Shown: in pieces, positions 10,688 to 22,023 of the stretch | Layout: each line of letters opens with the position of its first letter | How positions within the stretch are numbered: position 1 is the first letter of the stretch | Assembly (NCBI GenBank): GCA_021432635.1 | Contig: MU270022.1 | Location: 1,302,001 to 1,366,000, forward strand | DNA: 64,000 nucleotides | Reading direction: 5' to 3' | From: Thozetella sp. PMI_491 | Lineage: Eukaryota; Ascomycota; Sordariomycetes; Chaetosphaeriales; Chaetosphaeriaceae | Notes under the pieces: model-generated | Seen by the model: the letters and a program-made list of their open reading frames with translations, nothing else | Told to the model about the DNA's origin: nothing | Databases searched by the model: none | Position numbers and translations under genes: made by a program

Positions 10688-12190
10688 ATGACGGCCCGAA
10701 ACGTCCTACTTCTCATTGCCGATGACCTAGGGCGTCAGGTAGGGTGCTATGGAGATGATATTGCGCAAACTCCGAACCTGGATCGCTTAGCTTCTGAAGG
10801 GATAAGATTCACCAAGGCGTTTGCTAGCACGGCCTCTTGTAGTGGCAGTCGGACCACCATCTACACAGGGCTACATACGCACCATAATGGGCAGTATGGG
10901 TTGGCTAGCCATAGGCATCACTTCCAAACCTTTGACCACGTCGAGACTGCGCCAGGACTTCTCTCGAGGCATGGATACCTAACTGGCATTATCGGCAAGG
11001 TCCACGTCGGGCCTAAGGAGGTGTACCCTTGGGAGATCCGCGAGGAAAGCGACACGCGCGACGTGGCCAAGATCTCGGATCGTACTGCTGCATTTTTCGA
11101 CCGATCTAAAACTGAGAGCAGGCCCTTCTTCCTTACGGTCGGGTTCGTTGATCCCCACCGTGACCGTAGCCGCGCCGGATTTGGTAATACTGCGGACTAC
11201 GATACGAGGGTGAAAACAGTCAAGTTCGACGCAGAGAAGGTTCATGTTCCGGATTTTCTAACCGATTCTCCTGGAACACGTCAGGAGCTTGCCAGTTACT
11301 ACGAGTCTATCAATCGACTGGATCAGGGAGTTGGTCTCATACTCGCCGGCCTTGATAACGCAGGCTTACGAGACGAGACTTTGGTCATCTTCCTCAGTGA
11401 CAACGGTCCACCCTTTGTCAACTCGAAAACCACCCTCTACGACGCAGGCGTCAACCTGCCATTCATTGTTCGGCCGCCTAGTAGCTCCGACACCAGCTCG
11501 GTGGGTATCGTGAACCCTAACCTGATATCTTATGTCGATATCCTGCCTACAATCCTTGAATATGCTGGCCACCCAGAGGAGAATGAGAGGCGCTTCCCTC
11601 GTGTTGGCCGCTCTTTCTTATCGATTCTGACCGAGACGCAAGAACTTGCGAGTTGGGACCATGTCTACGGTAGCCACACGTTCCATGAAGTCACCAACTA
11701 CTGGCCGACAAGGTATCTTCGTGACCGTCAGTTCAAATACCACCGCAACATTGCTCATCGACTAGACTTTCCGTTTGCAGCGGATCTGTATGGCTCGCTT
11801 GCGTGGGACGATGTTCGAAACCAGGTCGAGACGCCAAAGAGAATCGGGACGCGAAGGCTCACGGATTACTTCCTGCGCCCACCCGAAGAGCTTTACGACC
11901 TTGAAGCAGACCCGCTTGAGGTAAATAACTTGGCGCGGGACCCACAGCACGCAGGACGCCTGCAAAGGATGAGGCAACAACTGGAAGATTGGCAGCGCAG
12001 GACTGAGGATCCATGGCTGTACCGCGATGGTGTGAGCCTCAAGTTCGTACAGCATCACTTGGGTGAAGGGCTGAAGATTCCGGATCGATTCGACTTCGAC
12101 CCAGAGAATACAGAGAACCAGGGAGAGGGTGTTGAAGTTTGGGAGAAGAAGCAATTTGGTGTTGGCAACGATGTCTTCGTTATCCGGTAG
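10688..12190 (+). CDS. Sulfatase (alkaline phosphatase superfamily, type I)
   Basis: Single exon, 500 aa from the ATG at 10688, chosen because the conserved NVLLLIADDLG strand starts five residues later; an ATG ten codons upstream also exists. The metal-binding DD (residues 13-14 of this model), the NLDRLASEGIRFT block and the GIIGKVHVGP motif are typical. The catalytic cysteine to be turned into formylglycine is Cys51 in SCSGSRTTIYTG. SDNGPPF supplies the later metal ligands. It resembles heparan N-sulfatase-like fungal enzymes more than choline sulfatase, but the substrate is open. The usual Pro two residues after the Cys is Gly here. No clear signal peptide, so probably intracellular, which fits import by the neighbouring transporter. 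Confidence 0.92.
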   Translation: MTARNVLLLIADDLGRQVGCYGDDIAQTPNLDRLASEGIRFTKAFASTASCSGSRTTIYTGLHTHHNGQYGLASHRHHFQTFDHVETAPGLLSRHGYLTGIIGKVHVGPKEVYPWEIREESDTRDVAKISDRTAAFFDRSKTESRPFFLTVGFVDPHRDRSRAGFGNTADYDTRVKTVKFDAEKVHVPDFLTDSPGTRQELASYYESINRLDQGVGLILAGLDNAGLRDETLVIFLSDNGPPFVNSKTTLYDAGVNLPFIVRPPSSSDTSSVGIVNPNLISYVDILPTILEYAGHPEENERRFPRVGRSFLSILTETQELASWDHVYGSHTFHEVTNYWPTRYLRDRQFKYHRNIAHRLDFPFAADLYGSLAWDDVRNQVETPKRIGTRRLTDYFLRPPEELYDLEADPLEVNNLARDPQHAGRLQRMRQQLEDWQRRTEDPWLYRDGVSLKFVQHHLGEGLKIPDRFDFDPENTENQGEGVEVWEKKQFGVGNDVFVIR

Positions 12191-12601
12191 CGCAACGATT
12201 TGAAGCTAGGCCAAAGATTTTCTGTAACCAACATAACCTCCAAGCCACATGAACATGAGACCAGAGTCTATTGATTTTCTTTTTCTTTAATACCTCGAGA
12301 GGCTTCTTGCATCATCGGGGGAGTCCTAAAATGATGCCTGAGTATATGAATAGCCTGCTCTCTAGCACTACCATCTCCGAGAAATGGACTTGGTGGGTTT
12401 AGGACAGTTGGTTTCCGTGACTGTCATGATTCCCCAGCCCGTTGAGCACTGGAAGCATGAGGTTGCGGTTGGACAGATCGTCTTCGTGGTAGGGCGGACC
12501 ACAACACTAGGACAACCACAGGGCACGGTGACAGCAGCTTAATGGTGGGTATAAATTAGCATCACGTCTATAAATTCATGGCAGATTCAAGAGAACGACT
12601 G
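12191..12601. other. Convergent 3' intergenic region
   Basis: Lies between the stop of the plus-strand sulfatase gene and the stop of a minus-strand secreted-protein gene. No gene seen. Confidence 0.45.
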
Positions 12602-13088
12602 CTACACACCATCAGCAATGCACAGAGGCCCCGAATTACATGCTGTCGGGCATCCCTTGCTAGCATAAGATATTTGCGTTGGTCGGAATGTGCATTTGTC
12701 GGGAAGCGTTGATGTCATCGGCGGCTTTTGAGTGGTAGGAGTGTTGCACTTCGTCCCTTGGCTTGCGACTGTGTAATATATTTGACAGAGAGGCGACGGG
12801 CACGCATTTTTACCGTAGCTGATGGTAACGGTAGGCACTAGACTTGGACAGTCACATGGGTTGGAGAGAGTAGAGGTGGGCAATACAAAGCATTTTGGCA
12901 TAGGGCACCCTGTCGGGGTCCGGCCAGTAACGGTGATGGTTGGGCATGAGGGAGAAGATGGCGTACAGGGGCTACCTCCCATTTCGCCGGCAACCCTGCA
13001 TGGATGTTAGTGCTAGATCGGCTGTTCTGCGGACTGCTGCTTACACCGTCAAGAGGCCGGCTATAGTCAACAAGATACTAACACCCAT
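12602..13088 (-). CDS. Secreted cysteine-rich protein (13 Cys)
   Basis: Two exons, 13045-13088 and 12602-12995, joined at a GTAAGC donor and TGCAG acceptor, give 145 aa. Exon 1 supplies a signal peptide (MGVSILLTIAGLLTVVA). The mature protein has thirteen cysteines, many Pro, Ser and Thr, and repeated C-x(3-4)-C spacing (GCPMPKC, CDCPSL, ACPSPLC, GCPTAC). No catalytic motif or named domain is recognised. It resembles low-complexity secreted fungal proteins with Cys-Pro knots. A TATA-like TATATAC lies about 55 bases before the start. Without exon 1 the frame would lack any signal peptide, which supports the splice. Confidence 0.75.
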
Positions 13089-14137
13089 CTTGAACAACAG
13101 TTGAGTGTATTGGAGTTTAGTTTCAAGGTTCAGATGGTAGTATATACAAGCCAATTCGAGAGGCATCTACCTAGGATTTTGTTTTGTATTTGATGGGATC
13201 CTTGGCCCGATTTATATACCCCTCCTTTCGCTTCTTCGCGGACCTAGCTAGCACTTCATCCGCTGGTCACAAGAGATTCAGCTTTGGGCGCGTCGATTCT
13301 TTGTTTCTTTTCGGCTCAATATTTAGAACCCGTGAAATAGCCTCGGCGAGGCTCTTGCTGAACACCAATTACATCATACTTGTACTGGGAACATGCGGAA
13401 TGAAAAGGCAGAACCCCTCAATCTACTCCACTTGACACATTTGCCAAGGCCATAGGTTGTGCCATGTATTACAGTACACTGCATCCCTAGACTTGAGACT
13501 AGCAATTACACTTGGACTAGAGTCTGACCGGTGGTGATTGTCCAAGGCAGTGGTCGAACCGGAATTTTACTGGCTGGACAAGTACCTATGGAAACTATAT
13601 ATAGAATGTGGACAGAAGCACATACACAGTGTGTCAACACCGTCAGTCTTTGTGTCTAAGTGCTAGGCGACTTGGCATCCTTAGGACTACAGGCACGGTC
13701 ATCTAGCCGAAAAGTAACATGACACATAGTCGATCGAGAGAAAGCTTAGATATGTGGAGAATCACATGCTCAGCTATTTAGGGCGATCGCCGCTAGAATG
13801 ACGCTCAGTAGGTGCTTTCGCTTGCTTTCATCCGGTTTCGCGGGGAGTCAGGTTAGCCCTTGCCGGTTGTGGCGCCTTCAAATTGTTTAGATGAGCTCGG
13901 GTTGAAGCGAAGAGGTTATTTTCGCGGGAGCAGCATCAACACCGCGCTCAGCTGATATACTAGCGCGAATCCAAACTTTCTAGCCAACCATTTGGCTTTT
14001 TGCTGCTTTTGGCATCTTGTACACACGCGTAAAAAGACAAACTTTTATTCACCGCATTAGAAGCAACAATATTTGTATGTACAAGAATGCAAAATGCATA
14101 TGCTATGCGCCTTCTATGCCTTTTGTGCCCTTCTCTA
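13089..14137. other. Intergenic, no gene seen
   Basis: Upstream of the 13-Cys gene and downstream of the DHA2 transporter. Mixed composition with several short AT-rich runs; open frames here are short and featureless. Confidence 0.45.
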
Positions 14138-15958
14138 TTAAACTGAATTAGAAGAACCGTCAAGTTTATCAGGTGAACCTGACACAGCAGCGGGGGCCTT
14201 CTTCTCGTCTATCCCGAACTCGTTGTTGAGTTCCTCTCGCAACTCGACCTCCTTCTGCACGAACGTGACTAGGAATCCCAATGCAGCGAAGCCAATACCC
14301 ACAAGCCATACTGTCCGCAAAGCTCCAGTGAACACCCCAATCACTTCGGCTCGAAGGGATGGATCTTCAATGCTGGACAGAAAGTCACTTGTCGCATGCT
14401 GGTACGCGTGACCTCCAGTTAAGCTGGTGGCGATTTCAATGTTGCTTATAGCGGCGGCGAGACGGCGGCACTCGTTGTTGAACACGGCACTCGGAATGGT
14501 GACGCCCCAGATGCATCCAAAGTACCGAGCAAAACTCCACACACCTGTGGCCGTGGCAACATAGCTTTCATCAAGCGGCGCCTGGACCGCTGGAAGCAAG
14601 ATGCCTCCTAGTCCACCCGTGCCAATCGCGCCGAGAATTTGGATGCATACCCATGCGGCATCAGGAGAGTCAGCATCGAGGATGCTGAACAGCCCAAAGG
14701 AGGCGGTAGTGGCAGCATATCCGATGAGGTGGAGGGGCTTATAGCGCCCAATCTTGGAGAGCACAATGCCGCCTACTACCGCGAAGCCAAGTCCGCCGGC
14801 AAACGTCGGCAGAGTGTTGACTCCGGACCGCGTCGGTGATAGGCCCTTGACGGCTTGGAAATAGATCGGCAGGAAGTAGTATGTCCAGTAGGTGACGATG
14901 GCGTGGATGAAGGTTAGCATGAGGGCAGTCGCTGATGTACGGTTGGAGACGATCTTTCGAGGGAAGGACGGCTCGGGGCAGAGCCGTTGGGTCCACTCAA
15001 ATGCTGTGAAGAGGAGCACGCCCACAAGGCCTAGGACGAGTGGAACGATGATGTGGTAGGTGCTCCAGCGGTATAGAGTACCGCCCCATGTGGTGGCTAT
15101 AAGAACAGCGGCGATCGCCGCAACGAAGATGGCATTTCCTGAGAGGTCGATACGCTTGAACCGTTCCGACCAGGTAAGGCTGCGCTCGTACTTGACGCGA
15201 AGGGTAAGGAACAAAATGGTGAAAGAAACTAGTATCTTGTCAGTGATATGCAATATTAAGGGTCATATTTACGACTAAACGCGAGAGAACAAGCTCTTAC
15301 CAATACCGAACGGAACGTTAATGTAGAAACACCACCGCCAGGTAGAATGGTCCGTGATTACGCCACCCAGAAACGGGCCCAGGGTGGCGCCTACAATAGA
15401 TCCGATTCCCACAATGCCCATGTAAGTTCCACGCTCTCGGAGTGGGACGAGGTCGGTCACGATGGTCTCGATGAGGAGGAGGATGCCGCCGCCACCAAGC
15501 CCCTGGATAGCGCGGGAGGCGATCAGCATGGCCATTGAAGACGCTCCACCGCTGAGCCCGCCCCCAAGGGTGAAGAGCGCCACGGATGCGAGCAGGAGGT
15601 TCCGCCGACCGAAGACATTGCTAGCCTGCGCGGCGAGCGGGAGGATGGCGACTTGAGCGAGGAGGTAGGCGTTGGGGATCCAGATATAGTTATCGGCACC
15701 ACCGAGTGCAGCTGTGATGGTGGGCAGAGCGCTCGTGATGATGGTCCCCTCGATCGCAGACATGGTCCCAGTGAGGGAAAGCGCCGCCATAATCACCCAG
15801 AACCTCCAAGAGCGGAAGCTCTGCGGCCGGGACTCCTCGGTCGGTTGGACGGTTTTGGATGTTGTCGCGGGGGTCTCATTGTCGCTTGGTGCGTCGACAG
15901 GCACTTCCAGAGGCTGGTTCGGGAGCTTTGGAGCACCCAGTTCGGTTTCGGCTGTCAT
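14138..15958 (-). CDS. MFS multidrug exporter, DHA2 (14-TM) family
   Basis: Two exons, 15301-15958 and 14138-15228 (72-nt intron, CACTGAC branch), give 582 aa. After a 70-residue cytosolic tail come 14 predicted helices. DHA2 signatures include DNYIWIPNAYLLAQVAILPL, the motif-A-like FGRRNLLL, the antiporter motif C region IVGATLGPFLGGVI and WRWCFYINVPFG, which continues across the intron into VSFTILFLTL. Such proteins export drugs, toxins or a cluster's own metabolite by proton antiport at the plasma membrane. No biosynthetic gene is immediately adjacent. A longer in-frame N-terminus exists but the chosen ATG gives the family-typical start. Confidence 0.93.
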
Positions 15959-16537
15959 GGTGAGCTTGATTAGTACGAATATGCAGCGCGATGGTATTGG
16001 ACAAGGCCGAGACGGTAAGGACTGGGGAAGATGTCTCTGGATATATACCGCCCGATTCGGAGCGCCGCTAGAGCGTTTCCGGCTAGCGCAAAATGAATCA
16101 TAATGACCATGTCTGATGGATTTTGGGGTCAGCTTTGTGTACCGAAGCACAGGCCCACAGCGAGTCGATCTGGCGTAGAATGACTTCATTCGAAGCTAAG
16201 CCTCCGAATTGACGAGCGGATGAATTCCGAGGTACTTTTGTTTACTTTAGCTAGCCTATTTTGCAACTGAAGAATCTATTTTGACCTCAATGACGCCGGA
16301 AATTTACGGCCTCCATTCTCGCCGCATGGTCGCCTTCGGTCAACACCAGGCCAAAGGCCACCAAGTCATTGAGGGTTAGGGTTCCTGAGCTAGGCGCGCC
16401 CGTGAAGATTTTAGGCAGGACAGGCTGCGCCGCACGGGACTTTGGAAATCTGCCTGGCTTGAACGGCCCTCGTATTTCGTGACCTGGAGAAGGGTCTTTC
16501 ACCCTTACATCTGCTAGTTCATGGTGCTATCACCACG
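15959..16537. promoter_or_regulatory. Divergent promoter region
   Basis: Between the exporter gene (minus) and the secreted-protein gene (plus). Nothing coding is supported. Confidence 0.45.
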
Positions 16538-17498
16538 ATGGCCAATGTGTGGAAGTTCCTCTTTTCCCTAGCATTGGCACTAGAGCCAGTGCGAGGTTCC
16601 TTCAGCCTCAACACAGTTGTCCAGGACTACTGGTACTACGTCGACAACCATCTAGCCGCCACAACTTCCCAAACCTGCCTCGAGGCTTACAACGCCCCCA
16701 TTAACTGCGACCAGACCCTCCTGGGCCTTGTCTCCTCTGGCAGCCCCAACTTCAACCCGGGCCCGAATGACTTCGCAAACATGTGCGTGTCGTCCTGCAA
16801 GGACTCGCTAGACGCGTACGTGAGGAATGTACAGGCCGCCTGCAGCCAGTCCGGAGATGGAGCGCTCGTCGAGCCCGTCCGGAACCATGAGCAGCGCGCA
16901 CAGGTCCCCGTGGCTGTGGTGGGCCAGATATTCCAATACGAGTACGCCTTCGCGTGTTCTCGAAACAGGTGGGTACTGAAGTGTAGCCCCACGACGCTGG
17001 CAAAAATGGGCTGTAGTACTCACAAAAGATTTTCTCCCCTCTAGTACCGGTTGGTGCTACTTCAATTACCAGGACGGGCCAGACTGGGCCGATGCGGAGT
17101 TCCCGTGCGAGGATGGATGTGCGGTGCAGTTCTTCAACGATGCTCACAACTTCCCGGGTTCCAACTACACATTTATGGTGTACGATCTGGCAGATCAGTC
17201 AGACTGGTGGAAGAAGCAATGGGCAGATGGCTGGGACTATCTAGTGCAGCAGTGCAACAACAGCCGCAGCGCGTCACCGACTAGCCTATCTTTGAGCAAA
17301 CATACAAAAACGACGTCCACAATCGATACGTACACAACTTCAATCGACGTGTCTACCACTGCCATTCTATCCACACCAACCTCTGGGGCGATACATACAA
17401 CGCGGACTACGGGGTCTAGTACTTCTACGACAATAAGTGCCAGCGCATCCTCAAATGCAGCGCAACGTCCGAGACCACCGTTTGGTGCCTTCTGGTAG
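16538..17498 (+). CDS. Secreted protein with Cys-rich head and Ser/Thr-rich tail
   Basis: Two exons, 16538-16968 and 17045-17498, give 294 aa. Residues 1-20 form a signal peptide. The head contains TTSQTCLEAYNAPINCDQTL and DFANMCVSSCKDSLDAY, a pattern I know from the non-LysM parts of many fungal secreted LysM proteins. The splice creates an N-glycosylation site (NST) and leads into GWCYFNYQDGPDWADAEF and later DGWDYLVQQC. The last 80 residues are Ser/Thr-rich, consistent with O-glycosylation, but the end (PPFGAFW) lacks a GPI signal, so the protein is probably soluble or wall-trapped. No catalytic residues are recognised. Confidence 0.82.
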
Positions 17499-17998
17499 CT
17501 AGGATCAAATGGGCAGCGCATCAGACGTCTAGTTTTGCATTCAACAGTTGGACCAATTCGCTTGGAAGCTGTGCCTCAGGTGGTCTTCAATTATTATAAT
17601 GCATAAGTCTACCCCTCGAGATGTCCAACTTTTGAGGAACCCGCTGGGAAATGGTAAATCGCACCGCCATAACTCTAGTCAAACAGAGATATTTTCCTTG
17701 TTTAATATATTTATTACGTAGCTGTCGTTTCATTAAGCTTGACCAGAGTTCTTACTAGCACTACAATATACCACCTCGCGTTATCGCAAAGCGAACGACA
17801 TGAGGCGAAGTACAAGTCGGCCTAACTCACAAATTTTTCGGGCCGAAGTTGGAAATAGGAGGAAACGATCTCCAGTAGCATGGCTGTTGGGTCAATTCCC
17901 CTGCTGGGCGTTGACGAGAATATTGAAAAGATAACTGCTTTTGTAAATTCTCATCCCACCCTTATCAAATCTTGCTAGACAAGTGCCTCGAGCTCTTG
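17499..17998. other. Convergent 3' intergenic region
   Basis: Between convergent stops of the Ser/Thr-tailed protein and the ABM-like gene; AT-rich with a TTTAATATATTTATT stretch near 17700. No gene seen. Confidence 0.45.
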
Positions 17999-18454
17999 TC
18001 ACTCCTTTACTGGGATCTTGGATACAAGCATTTTAGGAGCAATTCGTTTCACTATTCTAACGTCTGCTTGCTTCACGTGCAGTGACGGGGTTCTCTCAAA
18101 ATAATCAGCATAATAGTCCTTCTTCAGTTGAACCTATGGCTAAGGTTAGTATTGGCGGGGATACAGTATTATGCGGGCCACCGAACCTCAGTAAGCCACT
18201 CCTTAGAGCCGGCCCTGTCGTTTAGCGTTAGAGTGACTATTCCAAGGCGCACTCGAGAGGATAAGGTAGGCATACCAGTCTTCGACAATATACAGAGTTC
18301 CCGGTTCCTCAAGAGACTCGTAGATTTCGAAAAAGAGCAATTCGGGCTCGGCAGTAAGCTTCTCCCACGTAGGCTTCAGAATATCCAAGTATTGTTGAAC
18401 ATTTGGGCCGAGATAGAGTGTAATCTGCAGCGAAACTCCGTCGGGTGAAGCCAT
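17999..18454 (-). CDS. Antibiotic biosynthesis monooxygenase (ABM)-like protein
   Basis: Three exons, 18276-18454, 18187-18214 (only 28 nt) and 17999-18133, give 113 aa. The spliced protein reads as one ABM-type ferredoxin-like fold: LQITLYLGPNVQQYLDILKP, then ELLFFEIYESLEEPGTLYIV, EDWAGSKEWLTEV across both introns, and LKKDYYADYF. Small ABM proteins form beta-barrel dimers and include cofactor-free monooxygenases in quinone and polyketide tailoring, although many fungal members are uncharacterised. Length matches the family (about 100-115 aa). No signal peptide. Reading through the first intron would end the frame early and remove the last third of the fold, so the three-exon model is favoured. 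Confidence 0.85.
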
Positions 18455-20940
18455 GTTGCCAGGGGGAGTACAAGGTGAGCATTAATTGAAGATAGTTGTG
18501 GCCGTACAGGGAAGGCTCCCACACTAGTATTTATACTTTTGTTTCCTTTCCTAGAATTACTACAGATTCCGCTGTTGAGTTAGGTGCTGCAGCAGCATTA
18601 TTAATGCCTTATCAAGCTGGAAGCAGCTAGCTGAGGTAATGCATCCGCGGGGGCCTTGGCGTCAGCGAGCCGCTCTAAGGGGCATATTGATCAAGCCATG
18701 GTACTGTATTTTACTCGCCGCCATCACTATTAAGAGGCACCAATTTGCCGGCCAGAAACTGCCGATTAAATGAAGCCTATCTCAGCCACGACTCCTCTCG
18801 AATTGCTTCGCAGTAATACAAGTGAGGTGAGGCAATTGCGACCATAATATGATATTGCCGTTACGCAAGAAGCACTACCCGCTTGTTTCACATACAAGCT
18901 AGACAAGCTATACATCCGAGGCAGTCCACACCCAGTTTTAATCCAAGCCACGAACCAAGGCTCACGTCAGCTTGTTAGTCCCAACTAAGTTTATTTCCCC
19001 AGTTCAGCAAAATGCACCGCCGGATGCACCGGTCATTGCTTCTATGCTTATCTAGATTGAGGGTTTCCTCGGTCTAGGGACTCCTACAGATTAGCCTCAT
19101 TTACCTTCAATAGCGCCTTGATAAAGTACGGTTTCTTATGCTTCAGAGACAGGCACACTCGCCACCTCAATCGTAGAGATGAAGACCACGAGAACAGCCG
19201 ATACGGAGTTGAAGGGTACACAGGCGAGTTCGCAAGATTAGAAGTGGATAAGTTAGCAAGCACCCTCAGCGATCAATCCATATGTGCAGAAGAAGGCCCC
19301 GGGAACTCTGCATGCCTAGACTTAAACCAAGTCCGATTATGTTCTGTGTGTTTAATATTGTATTGCAACGTGCCATGAACAGCTAACAGATTTGCATGCT
19401 TTACTCCAATCCAGCCATCAGATAGAGCCATATCGATTTAGTCGGGAAGCAAAATATGCAACACGAGGGACAAGTGGGATGCAACACGAGAAGCATTTAG
19501 TAGGTATACCGCTTGTTGCAGCCTAGGGTGACAGTTCTTTCGTAGAATAGACGAGACAAAGATTCCGGTTGTGGGAAGAAAACGCAAACCGCCTGGATAT
19601 CGTCTTCTAGTACTCCTCTACTACCAGCATTTTGTCGCCCTGCATACCATAACTTGAGGAAGAACGCGAAGGAAGGTGGGATTCGGTTAAAGGCGATCTT
19701 AGACACAGCATCGTCAGCCGCAATATTAGGGTTACAACAGTGGACCGTGCCTAGGCCTGGCCCTAGCCATGTCGACCCATGATTTGGTCAGGCGTTCCGG
19801 AACCAGGTAGCATTGCTAAGTTCCTTTTTGGTATTATAAGATCATGGCAACCGTAGTTATGTGTTCAACGATGCTATTGGAGGGGCACCACATGCACGAA
19901 AGCTCTATTTAGAACTCTTGGGACACGCAAAGATTCCGTTGCTCGTTCCTGATACGTAATTATTTACACAAGGATCTCTGCGCCTTACGTCCGTCCCACC
20001 TGGTTGCATACAATTGGATGGTTTAACGAAAACATAGAAAATCTCTTATGACCTGACGTAGCATCAACCTCTGACCGCCGTCGAACCATGGGAATGCCAA
20101 GGCCGCCTGTGGCGCTCGCTATGGGCCAACGCTGGACCCTTACTCGCCATCCTAGCCACAAGACGTGGTTCCGATTTTATCTCGCCGTATTAGCCGATTT
20201 CAGCTCCAAGCATTAGCGCCGGCATTTTAAAAGCTGAATTCAGCCCCAGAGTTCGAAGTACGGGCATATATTCTCACGTGCTCTCGCTAGCTGTACGGCT
20301 ACCGATGTGGTCGGCCAACTGGAATTCACGCCGGGTGGTTCGATGTATTCGGACTTGGGTCAATGAGAGCGGGGGAATGGTGAGAGAAGGTGGTAGCTGG
20401 GGCGACAGTTTAGTGCCACAGATAGAGCAGCAGTATAATATACGAGAAGATGTTGAAATTGGCCCAAGTATCCTGCCAAGAGCTGCAAGCCTCCCACGTT
20501 GTCTAATTGGCCTGCCTTTTGTGCCAGTTTAGTTCCGCACAGCAATCCGTTGTTAGCTAAGTCATAGCATGGAGCTCGTGTTACATGATCACAAGGTTCA
20601 TGGGCGTAGGGCTGGGCTTTGGTCCAAGACATTCCATACTGCCTCTCTTTCGCGGAGTAATCCTATTTTAGCAGGACTTGATACCGACTCCTTCACTTGT
20701 GGATACCTCGCTCAGTCATCCTCAAAAAGACCATCATTTCGCACAGGAACCCGTTGGTAACGGCTTGGCAAGTAACCTCACCATGGCCTCAACATCTACA
20801 TAAACTTGACGATACCTTTCATTCCGTCTCCCAATGCTCTCACCATCCGCACTCCGGTAATCTCCTCGTCTATCCTACCTAGCTCTAGCCTCCATTCCTG
20901 ACTACTTTCGTCGAACATCCCACCCCTCAGAATCGTCAAG
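18455..20940. other. Long gene-free stretch
   Basis: About 2.5 kb with no open frame that resembles a known protein and no obvious repeat. It holds the promoters of the ABM gene (left) and the lectin-like gene (right). Decayed transposon sequence cannot be excluded without a search. Confidence 0.4.
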
Positions 20941-21553
20941 ATGAAGGCAAGTCACTCTTGTGTATTGAGCCAGGCCTTCCATTCAAGCTAATATCAGCTT
21001 ATAGACCTCAGCTGCTTCCCTCTTCGCCGTGATGTGGACCGCGTTCGGGCTTTCGGGTCTGGGTAGCGCTGCCGCAGTGGACTCGGGACTTGTCGACACC
21101 CGCTCAGAGCTGGAGGCGCGCAGCGTCGGTGTCTACCGGCCCATCAAGGCCGCATCCGGGAATCTTTGCCTTGAGCCCGTCAATGGCAGAGTGGTTCTCA
21201 ACACGTGCGACCCGAACAAGGTAACCCAGTTCTGGGGCCCGTTCCGCGACCGGTCCCATGTCTACCGGTTCCAGAACCGTGCTACAGTCGACTGCATGTG
21301 GCTTGGCGACGGGCCATCCAGCGGCTCTCTCGTCGTCATGGGCGGTTGCACGCTCTCAGATGGCTCGGGAAACCCCCCTTCAAACACGGAGTGGGACATC
21401 GGCGTCGACATGCCGCCTGCGACCGCTCGACCGCTGAGGTCTCTAGTGGGAGGCAACACCAACCTCTGCATCACGGCCGGCGCCTCTGGCCTCGTTACCG
21501 CCAACACGTGCAATGGGGCGAATGCTCAGGTCTTTATCCTCGGTACCGACTAA
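20941..21553 (+). CDS. Secreted ricin-B-lectin-like (beta-trefoil) protein
   Basis: Two exons: 20941-20946 (ATG AAG only) and 21005-21553, joined by a GC-AG intron (GCAAGT donor, GCTAAT branch, TTATAG acceptor), giving 184 aa. The result starts MKTSAASLFAVMW, a clean signal peptide. The mature part has paired NLCLEP...LNTCDPNKVTQFW and NLCITAG...ANTCNGANAQVFIL segments, the C-x(n)-C plus Q-x-W-like pattern of ricin-B trefoil units. Such proteins bind sugars; carbohydrate specificity cannot be judged. Only the lectin-like fold is present, with no enzymatic partner domain. Six cysteines would form three disulfides. Confidence 0.75.
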
Positions 21554-22023
21554 GGAGATGGCTTAAGCGCGGTCAAATCCGCTCTAGCTTGAAAGGTGAA
21601 ACGAAACATCTATCATGTTTTCATTTCGTGAGCTACTTTTGTTTCATGAGTTTAGCAAGCTTAAGGATATTTAGCTGCTCAGGTAGTTGTGTCTCTAACT
21701 TGATTCTTTAAATTTTGAACCTCATTGGTACACCTGGCGTGTTATAATTGTGTTACTGGTATTGATGTCCAACTGTCTAGCCTCTTTAGATTATCATTCA
21801 TCCTCAATTCACCCGAGACCTTGAATTCACTCTCGTGAATAGTGAGAGTTTAACCATCATGCATGGTTCCAATTTACATATTCTTACGGCCCCCATACAC
21901 TAATACACAATTTACCACTTTGAGAGCTCAATTACTTGATCTCTAAGAAAGGCTACATACCTTTTCGGCCCATGTCCTAAGATGTTTTGCTTCCCTCTTT
22001 GTCTCAGCTTAGAGCTGAACATT
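21554..22023. other. Convergent 3' intergenic region
   Basis: Between the stops of the lectin-like gene and the CoA-ligase gene. Contains a short imperfect palindrome near 21820-21850 (GAATTCACTCTCGTGAATAGTGAGAG). No gene seen. Confidence 0.4.

Noticed and set aside
15959-16189. N-terminal extension of the DHA2 exporter
   Set aside because: Open in frame but unlike any transporter tail; the ATG at 15958 gives a family-typical start.
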